Below, one piece after another: positions 7,644 to 16,542 of a DNA stretch of 16,542 nucleotides (position 1 is the first letter of the stretch; every line of letters begins with the position of its first letter). A model generated the notes under the pieces. The model worked only from the letters and a program-made list of their open reading frames with translations, had not been told where the DNA came from and did no database searches. The DNA lies in NCBI GenBank assembly GCA_025201705.1, contig MU617296.1:1-16542 (forward strand), given 5' to 3'. This stretch comes from Dissophora ornata. Taxonomy: Eukaryota; Mortierellomycota; Mortierellomycetes; Mortierellales; Mortierellaceae. The position numbers were made by a program, and so were the translations under genes.

Positions 7644-10600
7644 TTAAAAGACTGAGAGAACCCATGGGCGCTCGCCTTGCTTGGGCTGGAGCTTACTGCT
7701 CTCCGCAATCGAGTCACCGACCGCCATACGGATGCGCTCGGGCGTGGCAGGGAGCGGCAACGAGAACGAGCCAGGATGGCCGTTCTCCTGGCGAGCATAC
7801 CACAGCGCGTTGCGGATAGCAAAGTAGACAGACGAACCCAGGAACAGAGGTGGTTCACCCACACCCTTGGACTTGTAGATTGTCTTGACACTCTCGTGGG
7901 TCACATCCTCAAAGAACGAGACGTTAAACTCTTGTGGGATGCACTGGAATCCAGGGATCTTGTAGTTTCCAGGACCCTGGGTGAAGAGACGACCGTTGGG
8001 GAAGTAGAGTGATTCCTCTGTGGTAGACCAACCCATGCCCTGGATGAATGCTCCCTCGATCTGACCAATGTCGATCGACGGGTTGATGGAACGACCCAAG
8101 TCCATGCTGACATCCGAGCGGAGCACAGTATGGTTACCAGTCAAGAGATCGACCTCAACCTCGGAAACAGCGGCACCCATGGTAAAGTAGAAGAAGAGCT
8201 GACCCTTGTTCTCGCCCCACTTGTAGCCGAGATCAGGGACCTTGTAGAAGCCATTGGCGCTGAGGTTGACACGGTCAAAGTAGGCGTGGTGCACAATGTC
8301 CTTCCAGGGAAGACCCTTGGCGCGGTAGGGCTCCAAGCGCTCGTTGATCTGGTCGCAGGCATTCTTGACAGCCATTCCGTTCAAATCCGAAGACGCCGAG
8401 GCAGCTGTGGGTGAGGCGTTGGCAACCTTGTCGGTTGAGGTCTCGACAATATGGATCATGTCCATGGGGATCTGGAGACCTTCAGCGCAGATCTGAATCA
8501 TCTTTGTGTGCAATCCCTGACCCATCTCGACACCTCCGTGGGAAAGGAGGACGGAACCATCATGGTAGATATGGATCATGGCGCCGGCCTGGTTGAGATG
8601 GAGGGCAGTGAACGAGATACCGTACTTGGTGGGGATGATGCAGATACCGCGCTTACGCCACTTGGACTGCTTGTTGAACTCGGCGACCGCAGCCTTACGA
8701 GCATCATAGTTAGACTTCTCCTTGAGCTGGAAGTAACCCTTGGGCAAGTGCCAGTCCTTGAGCTCCTGGTTGAAGTGAGTGACCTGGCCCTCCTTGTACA
8801 AGTTGATCTCACGGAACAGCTCCTGGCTTATACCAATGCGTTCTGCAATCTCGGTCATATAGGTCTCCGCAATGACGTTGGCCTGGGGTCCGCCAAAGCC
8901 ACGGAAGGCAGTGTTGGAGTGGATGTTGGTGCGGCAGCAGCGACCGACGGCACGGACGTTGGGGATGTAGTAGACGTTGTCGATATGTCCCAGAGCGCGC
9001 TCCATGACAGCGACCGACAAGTCTGAGGACCAACCAGCGTTCAAGTAGACGTTGGTATCCAAGGCAACAAGCTTGTTGTTCTCGTCTACACCGACCTTCC
9101 ACCTGGCCATGAAGGGGTTGCGCTGACCAGAGATCGTCATGTCCTCGTTACGGTCCAACATGCAGCGCACAGGCCTCTTGAGATGGTATGCAGCAATGGA
9201 CATGATGCAAGACAGGGGGATGGTGCGGGACTCCTTGCCTCCGAATCCACCTCCGAGACGCTTGACCTTGCAGGCAACTCTGTTGGCGCTAATGCCGAGG
9301 ACGCTCGCAACCACGGCTTGGGTCTCGTTGGCATTTTGGGTCGAGGCATAGATCTCGAATTCGCACTCGCCCTTGTTGTTGACGAGCACAGCCTGGGTCT
9401 CGAGATAGAACTGTTCCTGGCCACCGATACGGGTCTCACCCTCAAAGGTCTTAGCGCAGGTAGCAAAGGCGGCATCGACATCACCCTTGACAATCGACTT
9501 TGTGAGGGGAATGTAAGAGTCCGCAGCAATGGCCTCGTCAATGGTGACAACGTGCGGGAGATCAATGTACTCGATCTTGACCTTGCGGGCAGCTTCCTGA
9601 GCAATGGCCTGGGTGTCAGCAACGATCACACCAATGATCTGGCCGACGCAGTGAACTTCCTCAGAAGCAAAGATCTCCTCGTCATCAAACATGGCTGCAC
9701 CCCAGACGTTGTTGCCGGGGACATCCTTGTGGCCGTAGTAGGCCTTGACGCCGGGGTGAGCAAGGGCGGCACTGGTATCGATACTGACAATCTTGGCGTG
9801 GGCGCGGCTAGAAAGGACCATAGCACCGTACAACTCGTTGTGGAGCCTGGGCAAATCATCGGTGTAGAGAGCCTCGCCGGTGACCTGCTTCATAGCCGCA
9901 ACGTGAGCAACACTCTTGGAGACGACCGTGGTAGTCGAGTTCTGAATGGTTCCCTTGTCGCTCTGAGAACCAAAGGAGAGTTCACGGTGGATTTCGTCCG
10001 TCAACATCTTGATGTTACCATGGTCATGCTCGACAGTCAACTTTTGCTGATCAATAACATCCCACCAGAAGCGGACAAAGAACGACTTGGCAAGAGTGCG
10101 GCGGTACTCGGGCATGCCTCCGGGAGTAGAGAGTTCCATGGGGAGATCCTGGTCCAACAACTCCAGAGCTCCGTCGAGGACAGCCTTGTCGCCCCAGGTT
10201 TTGCCTTTGAGGAACTCGGAGGTCTTCTTGGCCTGGCAGGTGAATGCGCTCATACCACCATAACCAAATCCGGTCTCAATAATCGTGTTATCGGGGGCGA
10301 GCTGGACACGGATCGCAGCAGTGACGATGGCGATATCGTCGTCCTTTCTCTTGGCCTGCTTAAAGGAGCGGATGTACTCACCGGGACGAGTGAGAGGGAT
10401 GTAAATCTGGGTCAAGATGTCCGTAGCAGGGTTTAATGCCGTCTTGCGGTATCCAACAAAGAACTCTGTGGCAGGAACAACACGCGCAGTACCATCAACA
10501 GACTGCTCCGAGGACAGGATGCTGAAAGTTGAGTTTGAGGCAACAAAGACAGGGTTCAAATCCGAAATGGGTGACGCAGTCGCAATATTGCCGGCAACCG

Positions 10601-12095
10601 AGGCAGCGTTACGAATCTGGTTTCCAGCAAAGTACTTGATATTGGCCAAGAAGGCACGGAGAACGTGGGCCTCGTTCTCAGAAACCTGCTCGATGGCCTC
10701 CTTGAGAGCCTTCTGGAAGTTGGCGACCGTAACGTTTGCGCCGAGAGTGATTCCCTCGGGCGTGATGCTGATGCCCTGGAGCTCAGCAACATCGTGCAGG
10801 TAGACAAAGGGCGAATACTCCATGTACTTGAACTTTGTCTCAACTCCGACCTCGGTGTTGCCTCCCAAGAACTTGGCCTGAGGATAAGCAGCCTTAATCT
10901 GCAAGACCTGGGCCAAGGAAGTAGGGCGGAACCACTGAGCCTTGCGTCCCTGGAAATGAAGGGGTGCCGCAGTCTTTTTCATGAGTCTAGGGGGGAAGAT
11001 CAATTCCTGCGTGGGGTCATATGATTTGAAAAGCACCGATGGGAAACGGACTGAGCTCTCCTGCGGAATAGTCGAGGTCTTCTCGGGTTTCTCGTCCTTG
11101 CAACAGCCGCCATCGGGTCCTGCACCTCCGCAGCATCCGCCGGCCTTCTTGCCAGAGACAGGAGAAGCAAAGGACTTTGCAGCATCCAAGATTGGGCGGT
11201 AACCAGTACAGCGACATAAGTTTCCGTCAAAGGACTCCTCGACGTCGTGCTCAGAAGGTGTGGGGTTGTTGCGGAGGAGGGCGTAGAGCGACATGGCAAT
11301 GCCAGGTGTACAGAAACCACACTGGGAGCTATTTTTTTTTGACACGGAAGAGACATGGCGCAAGTGTCAATCGTCATGAATAAAGTTGCCACAACTGACT
11401 GACTCACTGACTGATCGAGCACTGTATTACTTACCCATAGCAGAGAGCGATGCGCTCCTGAACAGGGTGAGGGTTTTTGTGGTCGCCAAGACCCTCGATA
11501 GTGATGACATGCTTGCCGTCGACGGAGCACAGGGGTGTCAAGCAGGCGTTGACGTTCAAATGACTGTATTGATGATAAAGATAAACACGTTATTGGAATG
11601 TCCTTGTGTGGATCAGGGGTCCCGTGGTCGTTCAATTCCCAATGGACGCATTTTCACACCGCCCTACCGAATATGGTCAGTGACCTTGTCGTAGGACGAG
11701 ACCATCACTGTGCAGGCACCTAATCAGTCCATGCCATGGAGAGAATGAGGAGCAGCGAGTTAGCATCCTTATTTGCTTGCATTCTTCTTTAAGCTTGTCA
11801 AGATTGTAACAAAATAAAGTTGGGACCCTGATGGTGCCGAGATGTTACGCCTTAGGGCCGATGCCACTCCCTCATTGTAACATCTTGCGAACCTCCTCTC
11901 GGACATATTTTCCGTCCCTCTTGACTTACCACAGCCACCTTCGGCACATCCGAGCTTGGAGCCAGTGAGACCGATCGAGCGGACATATTGCAACAGAGTA
12001 GTATCGGGATCAGGGTTGTCGAGAATGATCTCAGTGCCGTTGAGGTAAAAGTGCAGCTTGTTGGTAAAGCTGGAGAGATCAAGGGCAGTACTCAT
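7644..12095 (-). CDS. Xanthine dehydrogenase (purine catabolism)
   Basis: The enzyme oxidises hypoxanthine to xanthine and then urate, passing electrons through molybdopterin, two [2Fe-2S] clusters and FAD to NAD+. Four exons fit: 12095-11930, 11719-11668, 11563-11435 and 11328-7644. Introns are 210, 104 and 106 nt with GTAAGT, GTAGGG and GTAAGT donors. Phases agree and give 1343 residues, a normal family length. Cluster cysteines: C50, C55, C58, C80 (plant-ferredoxin type) and C119, C122, C154, C156. A Cys-rich GGCC...GGCC linker follows. FAD-domain motifs FLGGNTEVG and [14 protein letters not shown] are present. In the molybdenum domain, E815, R893, F927 and E1274 correspond to bovine E802, R880, F914 and E1261, which marks it as a xanthine rather than an aldehyde oxidase. 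The ATG at 12095 is the first methionine of the Fe-S domain frame. The usual fungal names are hxA or XDH; regulation by purine and nitrogen signals is known in other fungi. Confidence 0.97.
11395..11414. repeat. CTGA/CTCA tandem repeat inside XDH intron 3
   Basis: Five tetranucleotide units, CTGA CTGA CTCA CTGA CTGA, lie in the third xanthine dehydrogenase intron (11434-11329). The middle forms a TGACTCA bZIP-type palindrome (11400-11406), probably a by-product of the repeat. Confidence 0.6.
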
Positions 12096-12410
12096 ATTGT
12101 CTGGTGTGTTTTGTAAATACAGGTTCGGAGGGGGAGATGGACGTTAAAGTGGAAGTTGAGAGGGGGGCAGGGGTATATGAATGCCACTACAAAGGAAGAA
12201 GAGGAGGGAGTGGCTAATTACAATAGCGGATTAAATCCGAGTCAGAGAAGGTGGGAAAAATATGAAAAAAAGGAAGATACAATTGAGTGGAGGGACAGAA
12301 AGCGCAAGGGATGGCGATTGAATGAATGGTGAAGAGACAAGAAAAGGAGAGGAAAGAGAAGAGGGAGAGGAGGAACTGGCGTCTGGGCTGGCGGATTATA
12401 TATGAGAAAG
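12096..12410 (-). promoter_or_regulatory. Xanthine dehydrogenase promoter and leader
   Basis: On the minus strand there is a TATATAA at 12402-12396, followed by a CT-rich tract (about 12370-12250), a layout typical of fungal initiator regions. This would give a leader of roughly 150-270 bases. The symmetric element CGGATT-A-AATCCG lies at 12239-12227. No upstream coding sequence was seen. Confidence 0.4.
12227..12239. promoter_or_regulatory. CGG-N7-CCG inverted repeat (Zn2Cys6-type candidate site)
   Basis: CGGATTAAATCCG is a perfect 6-1-6 inverted repeat whose outer triplets are CGG and CCG, the half-sites of binuclear zinc-cluster factors. The Aspergillus purine activator UaY binds TCGG-N6-CCGA; here the spacing is seven, not six. 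It lies 132-144 bases before the XDH start codon, possibly downstream of the transcription start. Confidence 0.35.
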
Positions 12411-13886
12411 AACAACAGGAAAGGGGCAGAGGAGTTTTCTTTTCGTTTGTTCATTGGAGTGCAGTAGATGGAAATTTTCATTTTAAAAAAAAAAAGTGGA
12501 GACCCTCACTTACTGCACAGGCGGGGTAGTGGGTGTGACAAGGGCAAGTCGTAAATAAAAAGGTTTCCCGAGGTGCGCGGTGCATGTAGACGATGTAACC
12601 TTAGTTTGCCATGGAAAAGTGGGTAACAGCGGATTAGAAAGCTCCGCATAAACACCCATACAACCCATACAAAACACAGTCTTGGTATATGGACGTGTAA
12701 CACTTGAGCCAACAGAGCAGCCATAGGAATCTGGGGACGTGCAACCGCAAAAGGAAAGGTGTTTGCTGCTGCATCCATTATTTTTTTGAATACGGGGATG
12801 TGCACGCCTTGCACGCTTCTTGATCTCCATTCAATCCCACTCTCTGTGGATGTCCAACATCCCCATTCACATGATGGATTCACTGCCGCCTTGCACGACG
12901 GCATAGGATCGTAAACAAACCCCACAGTGGGACTGACAGCATCCGCGATCGATAATCTATCAGACTATAACTGTTTACTGTCCACATGGCAAACTTGCTT
13001 AAATAAATCCGACACAAAAACAACCACGCATACATCCTGTTTCGCCAGCCAGGCTCATGGTCAATCGCTCCGTCATTCTCTCCGACTTGCGCCCGTGGGA
13101 TCCAGCCGTTCTCGGGGGATGATTCGGTGGACCCAGTAATTTTATCCCAGGCAATGAGAAAAGAAATACGTGAAAGGCTCAGGTCAGGGACGGCGAACTT
13201 GCACAGGGGCAAGTAAAGTCACAAGAGTGTTATTGGGTTCCAGGACATTTTTTTTCATTTGCTGGATCCACTGGACTCGCCTCAATTGAATCGAAACATT
13301 AAACAAAATGATCCACCTTTTTTACAAAGTTCGGAGATGTAACGTAACCGAGGGCGATTGATCTCCGTTGGCGTGGTCAAGCGACTGTCAAGCACCGCTA
13401 TTCACTTAGGCACTGCATACAATAGCAATGTCTTTTTACATGTATTCTTTTTTTCATCGAAAAAAATAAAGGATATGGGGGGGGGAGGGCGATGCGTTGT
13501 ACCTCTGCAATGTTTGTAGCCTTTTTTTGTTTAAGCGTACTTCTCTGGAAGGAAAGGTTCGGACCTTCTTTTTCGAGGACGAAGCGAGTAATTCAAAGCA
13601 ACAGTAGCAAACAATAAACAGAAGTAAGAGTGGACACAGCGAAAGTTGTTTCTGTGTTTGATGATTTCGATCCATGCAATAAATCGACCCAAAAAAAAAA
13701 AGAGGGTGAATAAGGTTCCGTCCTTGGTTACACAAGATATGGTCGTGCTGAATGCACTGCATCCCGAGACTTTCCACATTGCTCCTCTCGGCTCAAGTTA
13801 AACATATGGAGCTCGAAATGCTTTGTATAAATGGGATTCACCAACACGCCTGCTATGAAAAGTGCAGGAAAATGTCTTTTCTTTCA
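12411..13886. other. Intergenic stretch between XDH and CENP-S genes, no gene recognised
   Basis: About 1.5 kb without a recognisable coding region on either strand. Open frames of 100-139 codons on minus (12506-12925, 12880-13212, 13454-13777) have no family motifs and overlap one another. Contents noted: an A11 run near 12484-12494, paired GATA motifs near 12951-12961, an A-run near 13691, and a G8 run near 13478-13486. Confidence 0.45.
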
Positions 13887-13892
13887 TTTATT
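13887..13892 (-). terminator. CENP-S polyadenylation-type hexamer
   Basis: AATAAA on minus begins five bases after the CENP-S stop (13900-13898). It is close to the stop, so it may or may not be the signal in use. Confidence 0.3.
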
Positions 13893-13897
13893 TCATT

Positions 13898-15180
13898 TTA
13901 CTTTTTCCTCTTCCTTGCTTCTCGGGCATCTCTGGATCGCTGTGTAAGTCGCTCAGCCTCTTGTGTGACGAGATCGTGCTAATCAAAAACAACGAGTAAA
14001 TAATACGATTTAGAAGGCTAGAAAGGTAGTTGCCGACCAAGCGGCACCGGCAATTTTTTACAAGCGGAATACCGAAAAAAAAAACTCGGATTTGTTAGTG
14101 TCGCGTTGGTGGAGAATAATCAAGGCAATAAATAACAAGTGTGGGTAGTGTAGAGATCGAATAAAGTTGAACCCCTCAAGTGCCTCTCATCTCCGTCGAT
14201 ACTGGATGCTTCTTACGCAATGCGATAAGCGGGGGTGGGGAAGATCACATAAAACACGTAGGATACTTCCTGCTCGTTCCCCTCGCAGGGTATCCTCAGC
14301 CGATGCGCATCAAATGACAAAGGACACTCGTTTAATCCCTTACCAAACTTGCGTTTCTCCTGGCAGCCAGCTAGTTTATTCATGCCAATTACGAAACTTT
14401 GGTTAGCGCGGGTAGATGTTCGTACAGCCTCTGCGCGTGTCGTGCATTTTCTCAATTCTACACGAACCTTGACATCATCCACATTCACTGTCGACCTCTT
14501 GGCGTGCCTAGACAATCAAACATGAAGGTCATGAGAGTTTGCAGATTTGCCTCTTGTCTCTTCTGCGCAAGTGATTTGTGGGAGTGCAGCTAAAATTTCT
14601 TCGTTGTCCTTACTTTGAAAAGGTCTCCAGATCCTTTCCCAATGATTCTATGGAGTAAGCAAGTAGGAATACGGATTAGATAAAAATCCTATAGTCGTGT
14701 CCATCCCGAGATCAAAAGTGCCTTCTCAAAAGGCTGACCGATGCTCTTCACCTATTGGCCTTCTATTTCATCATTCACGACATCCCCAATATTTCTTCTA
14801 CGGGGAACTCACCAGCCTGTGCAAAGACTACTTCCGCCAAGGAAGCGACCAACTGGGGAGTTATCACTACGTTCAGATCCGCCCCTATTGCAATTGTGAG
14901 AGGCGAAGTGGGTTTTTGGTTTTAAATGGCCATCATCCATTTGGAGGTAAAGCGTATGCTGGTGACCTGTCTAATAGTGCTTACTTTGGCTCTCGCATAT
15001 TTCGCCTACGATATACCAGACCGCAGCCTTTAGTCTCTATTGTTTTGGGGGTTGGTAGGGCAGGCGTTGATCACTGTCAGCACAATGAGACAATTGGTCT
15101 ATTTCGAAGCATGAACAGAGGTCAGCAAGTCCATTTGCTTCGTGTTCTACCTCTCGAGGTTCTTCTTCATTGTCATTCAT
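13898..15180 (-). CDS. CENP-S / MHF1 histone-fold protein (seven exons)
   Basis: The protein pairs with CENP-X/MHF2; the pair joins FANCM-type helicases in DNA repair and CENP-T-W at the kinetochore. Seven exons fit: 15180-15151, 15036-14985, 14884-14813, 14647-14614, 14507-14468, 14370-14344 and 13978-13898. Introns are 114, 100, 165, 106, 97 and 365 nt, all GT-AG (donors GTAGAA, GTAAGC, GTGAGT, GTAAGG, GTTCGT, GTAAGG). All phases agree, giving 111 residues (human CENP-S has 138). Family landmarks in order: RLKAAVWYIVGEIC (11-24), the middle helix ITPQLVASLAEVVFAQ, DLETFSKHAKRSTVNVDDVK, then LAARRNASL from a 27-nt microexon, and a basic C-terminus ending RKRKK. The ATG lies in GCACCATGA. The gene starts 154 bases after the Hfi1 stop on the same strand. 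No single exon is long enough to show up as a notable open frame. Identity rests on remembered family motifs; the exon model is an inference supported by frame agreement. Confidence 0.9.
14344..14370 (-). other. 27-nt microexon of the CENP-S gene
   Basis: It is bounded by AAACTAG acceptor and GTAAGG donor and encodes nine residues, LAARRNASL, in phase 0 on both sides. These match the LLARR...SLL segment after the VDDVK helix of CENP-S proteins. Skipping it would keep the frame but remove a conserved part of the histone fold. Confidence 0.8.
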
Positions 15181-15217
15181 GGTGCTGCATGGAAAACTTG
15201 GTTATTTTGATGAACGA

Positions 15218-15223
15218 ACGCGT
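15218..15223. promoter_or_regulatory. ACGCGT (MCB-like) motif upstream of CENP-S
   Basis: The palindrome ACGCGT lies 38 bases upstream of the CENP-S start codon. In yeasts this motif is the binding site of MBF, which drives G1/S genes for DNA replication and repair, a class that suits CENP-S. It may lie in the leader. Confidence 0.35.
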
Positions 15224-15269
15224 TTTCTCCTGAATTTGAAGGTCAACCATAAAAAAAAAAAAAAAATGT

Positions 15270-15275
15270 CACGTG
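15270..15275. promoter_or_regulatory. CACGTG E-box between Hfi1 and CENP-S
   Basis: A palindromic CACGTG followed by TG sits in the 154-base gap, 90 bases before the CENP-S start. It is the class bound by bHLH factors (Cbf1-type in yeasts). A run of 16 A adjoins it at 15251-15266. A single six-base motif is weak evidence. Confidence 0.25.
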
Positions 15276-15334
15276 TGTTTGCATCGAGCAGCCAAGCATT
15301 GTTTTTTCGCAGAAAAAGAAGACTATTGTAGCAT

Positions 15335-16473
15335 CTAAAGCTCTATCCAGTTGGACATCTTGTCCTGGTCGTCCATTTCCGCATCCTCGTCCTCCTCTTC
15401 ACTGTCTTCCTCCATCAGAATCGACAATAGCTTCTCCACATTCACAGGATTCTCGACCAACATATTGGGCGAGATATCGATCGTAAAAGCCAGGTCCTTC
15501 GCTGTAATGGTTGTCGTCCGTTTGGGGTTGTGACCATTGTTGTTGTAGGAGGCCTGATACGGTCCTGAAGATGACGATGACGGCTGTCCTGGCTGTGATG
15601 AGTTGTTCTGAAATGGACTTGATATCTCCATATTGGAGGAGGAGGAGGAGGAGGAGGAGGATGGCGCGTTGTGTGGTTGCGCAGCTGCTGATACAAGATC
15701 TCGTTTGGGTACTGTGATTCCAAGTGCCCGATTCGTCCGCAGTTTGATGATGCAGTTGCTGATAATATTCTTGATATGACTCTGTAGGATCAACGGAAAC
15801 ATAAAATATGAACATGTGTCCTCTTCGCTTTGAGAATCATCTTACAAGTAAGAGGCGCCTCAGAAATAACAGAAACGGCAATTACCTCCAAGGCGTGGAG
15901 CATAAGTTCTACAGAACCATCTTGGACGCCTCCCAAAAGACCATTCTCTATCGCCACTGCTGTCATTCTGTCCTTCATTGACTCGAAATCCGGTAACTCT
16001 TTCGAATCAAAGCATAGTGGCGCGTGGGCACCCCTGTTGTATTCCACAACCTGCGATTGCTGAGTCATTACTGGTGCCATGGATTTCGATATTCTATGTT
16101 CCTTCAGCCTCTGCTTGACCACTCCACTGTTCTTATGCTGGTCCTATGAATATATATATATTTTTGATTGGGATATATATTGGTATTGTTAAAACGTCGA
16201 TTCTTCCCCCCCACCCTCTGATAAAGCGAAACATACTGAGGTTTGATCTAGCTGTTTTTCTGACCTTGAGCGACTTGATTCTCTCGCGTTCAGACTTGCC
16301 GAGACTTAATATCTGATTCTTAATCTTCCGCCTCCTGGGATCCTTTTCTTTGAGTGGCTTTCCATCCTTGTCCTTTTTTCCTTTCCCCCATCCAACAGAT
16401 CCTTTGCTAGGTGGCGGCGCATCCTTTTGAGCGTTATGAATATTGGCAAGAATAAACTGATTGTGTAATGGAG
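15335..16473 (-). CDS. SAGA complex subunit Hfi1/Ada1 (TADA1), partial (5' end outside window)
   Basis: This is a transcriptional coactivator subunit; in yeast Ada1/Hfi1 is needed for SAGA integrity and pairs with Taf12 through a histone fold. Three exons are visible: 16473-16265, 16143-15886 and 15781-15335. Introns are 121 nt (donor GTCAGA) and 104 nt (donor GTAATT), both phase 0, preceded by an acceptor TTCTGTAG at 16474. They give about 303 C-terminal residues. Landmarks in order: PLHNQFILANIHNA, as in the SAGA-Tad1 family; a Lys-rich stretch (GKGKKDKDGK); the histone-fold segment LPDFESMKDRMTAVAIENG...VELMLHALE joined across the intron to SHIKNIISNCI; a Ser-rich linker with nine Ser from a GGA repeat; the late motif ITAKDLAFTIDISPNML; and an acidic tail before NWIEL. 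The N-terminal exon(s) are missing from the window. Protein family confident; naming follows yeast HFI1/human TADA1. Confidence 0.88.
15635..15661. repeat. (GGA)9 trinucleotide repeat coding for poly-Ser in Hfi1
   Basis: Nine GGA units on plus read as nine TCC serine codons on minus, inside the Ser-rich linker of the Hfi1 protein. A trinucleotide array in a coding linker can change length without breaking the frame. Confidence 0.9.
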
Positions 16474-16542
16474 CTACAGAAAAAAAAACGAAAAAAAAAA
16501 CGATAATAACGATGAGTCAACACAGCGGCATCGTAACAAAGA
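16474..16542 (-). other. Intron at the right edge, upstream of the visible Hfi1 exons
   Basis: The minus-strand sequence ends in a T-rich tract and TTCTGTAG before the exon at 16473. The exon starts in phase 2 of a split codon (its first two bases are CT). No coding segment was recognised out to 16542, so the preceding exon is outside the window. Confidence 0.55.

Noticed and set aside
9183..10436. 417-codon plus-strand open frame
   Set aside because: It is antisense to the xanthine dehydrogenase exon 4; such long shadows are common opposite a GC-biased coding frame.
10553..10563. GGTTCAAATCC, a tRNA B-box match
   Set aside because: It is within the xanthine dehydrogenase coding sequence, with no A-box or cloverleaf around it.
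11629..11639. CGTTCAATTCC, a B-box-like sequence in XDH intron 2
   Set aside because: The flanking bases do not form a T-arm stem and no acceptor or D-arm was found, so it is not called as a tRNA.
14697..15233. 178-codon plus-strand open frame
   Set aside because: It lies antisense to CENP-S exons 1-3, has no family motifs, and the minus-strand exons explain the sequence. Another plus frame here reads hydrophobic with three in-frame stops and briefly looked like a membrane-protein pseudogene; the CENP-S model explains it better.

Overview
The window looks like nuclear DNA of a fungus, most likely an early-diverging (Mucoromycota/Mortierellomycota-type) lineage. The genes have GT-AG introns, mostly about 100 nt with acceptors of the form ...TAG or ...CAG. 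Upstream regions are rich in CT tracts, homopolymer runs and microsatellites are frequent, and there is no bacterial operon structure. The lineage is an inference from gene architecture and protein style, not from a marker gene.

Five protein-coding genes can be supported, four on the minus strand. From left to right: (1) a SAM-dependent methyltransferase (2321 down to 512, continuing past the left edge), with a Ser-rich N-terminus and a 1288-nt intron; (2) a long non-coding stretch of about 4.7 kb with microsatellites and no recognisable gene; (3) a single-exon CPYC glutaredoxin on the plus strand (7051-7401); (4) convergent to it, a four-exon xanthine dehydrogenase of 1343 residues (12095 down to 7644) with all cofactor and substrate residues present; (5) after a 1.8-kb intergenic stretch, a small seven-exon CENP-S/MHF1 histone-fold gene (15180 down to 13898) with a 27-nt microexon, readable only by joining short exons; (6) 154 bp upstream of that, the C-terminal three exons of a SAGA subunit Hfi1/Ada1 (TADA1) gene, whose 5' end lies beyond the right edge.

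The genes do not form an obvious pathway: they are purine catabolism (XDH), thiol redox (glutaredoxin), chromatin/transcription (Hfi1/Ada1), centromere/DNA repair (CENP-S) and a methyltransferase of unknown substrate. The two right-hand genes both encode proteins of histone-fold families and sit head-to-tail. The most useful results are the reconstructed CENP-S gene, the exon models of XDH, Hfi1 and the methyltransferase, and several candidate promoter motifs. I found no convincing novel system, transposon, tRNA, rRNA or CRISPR array.
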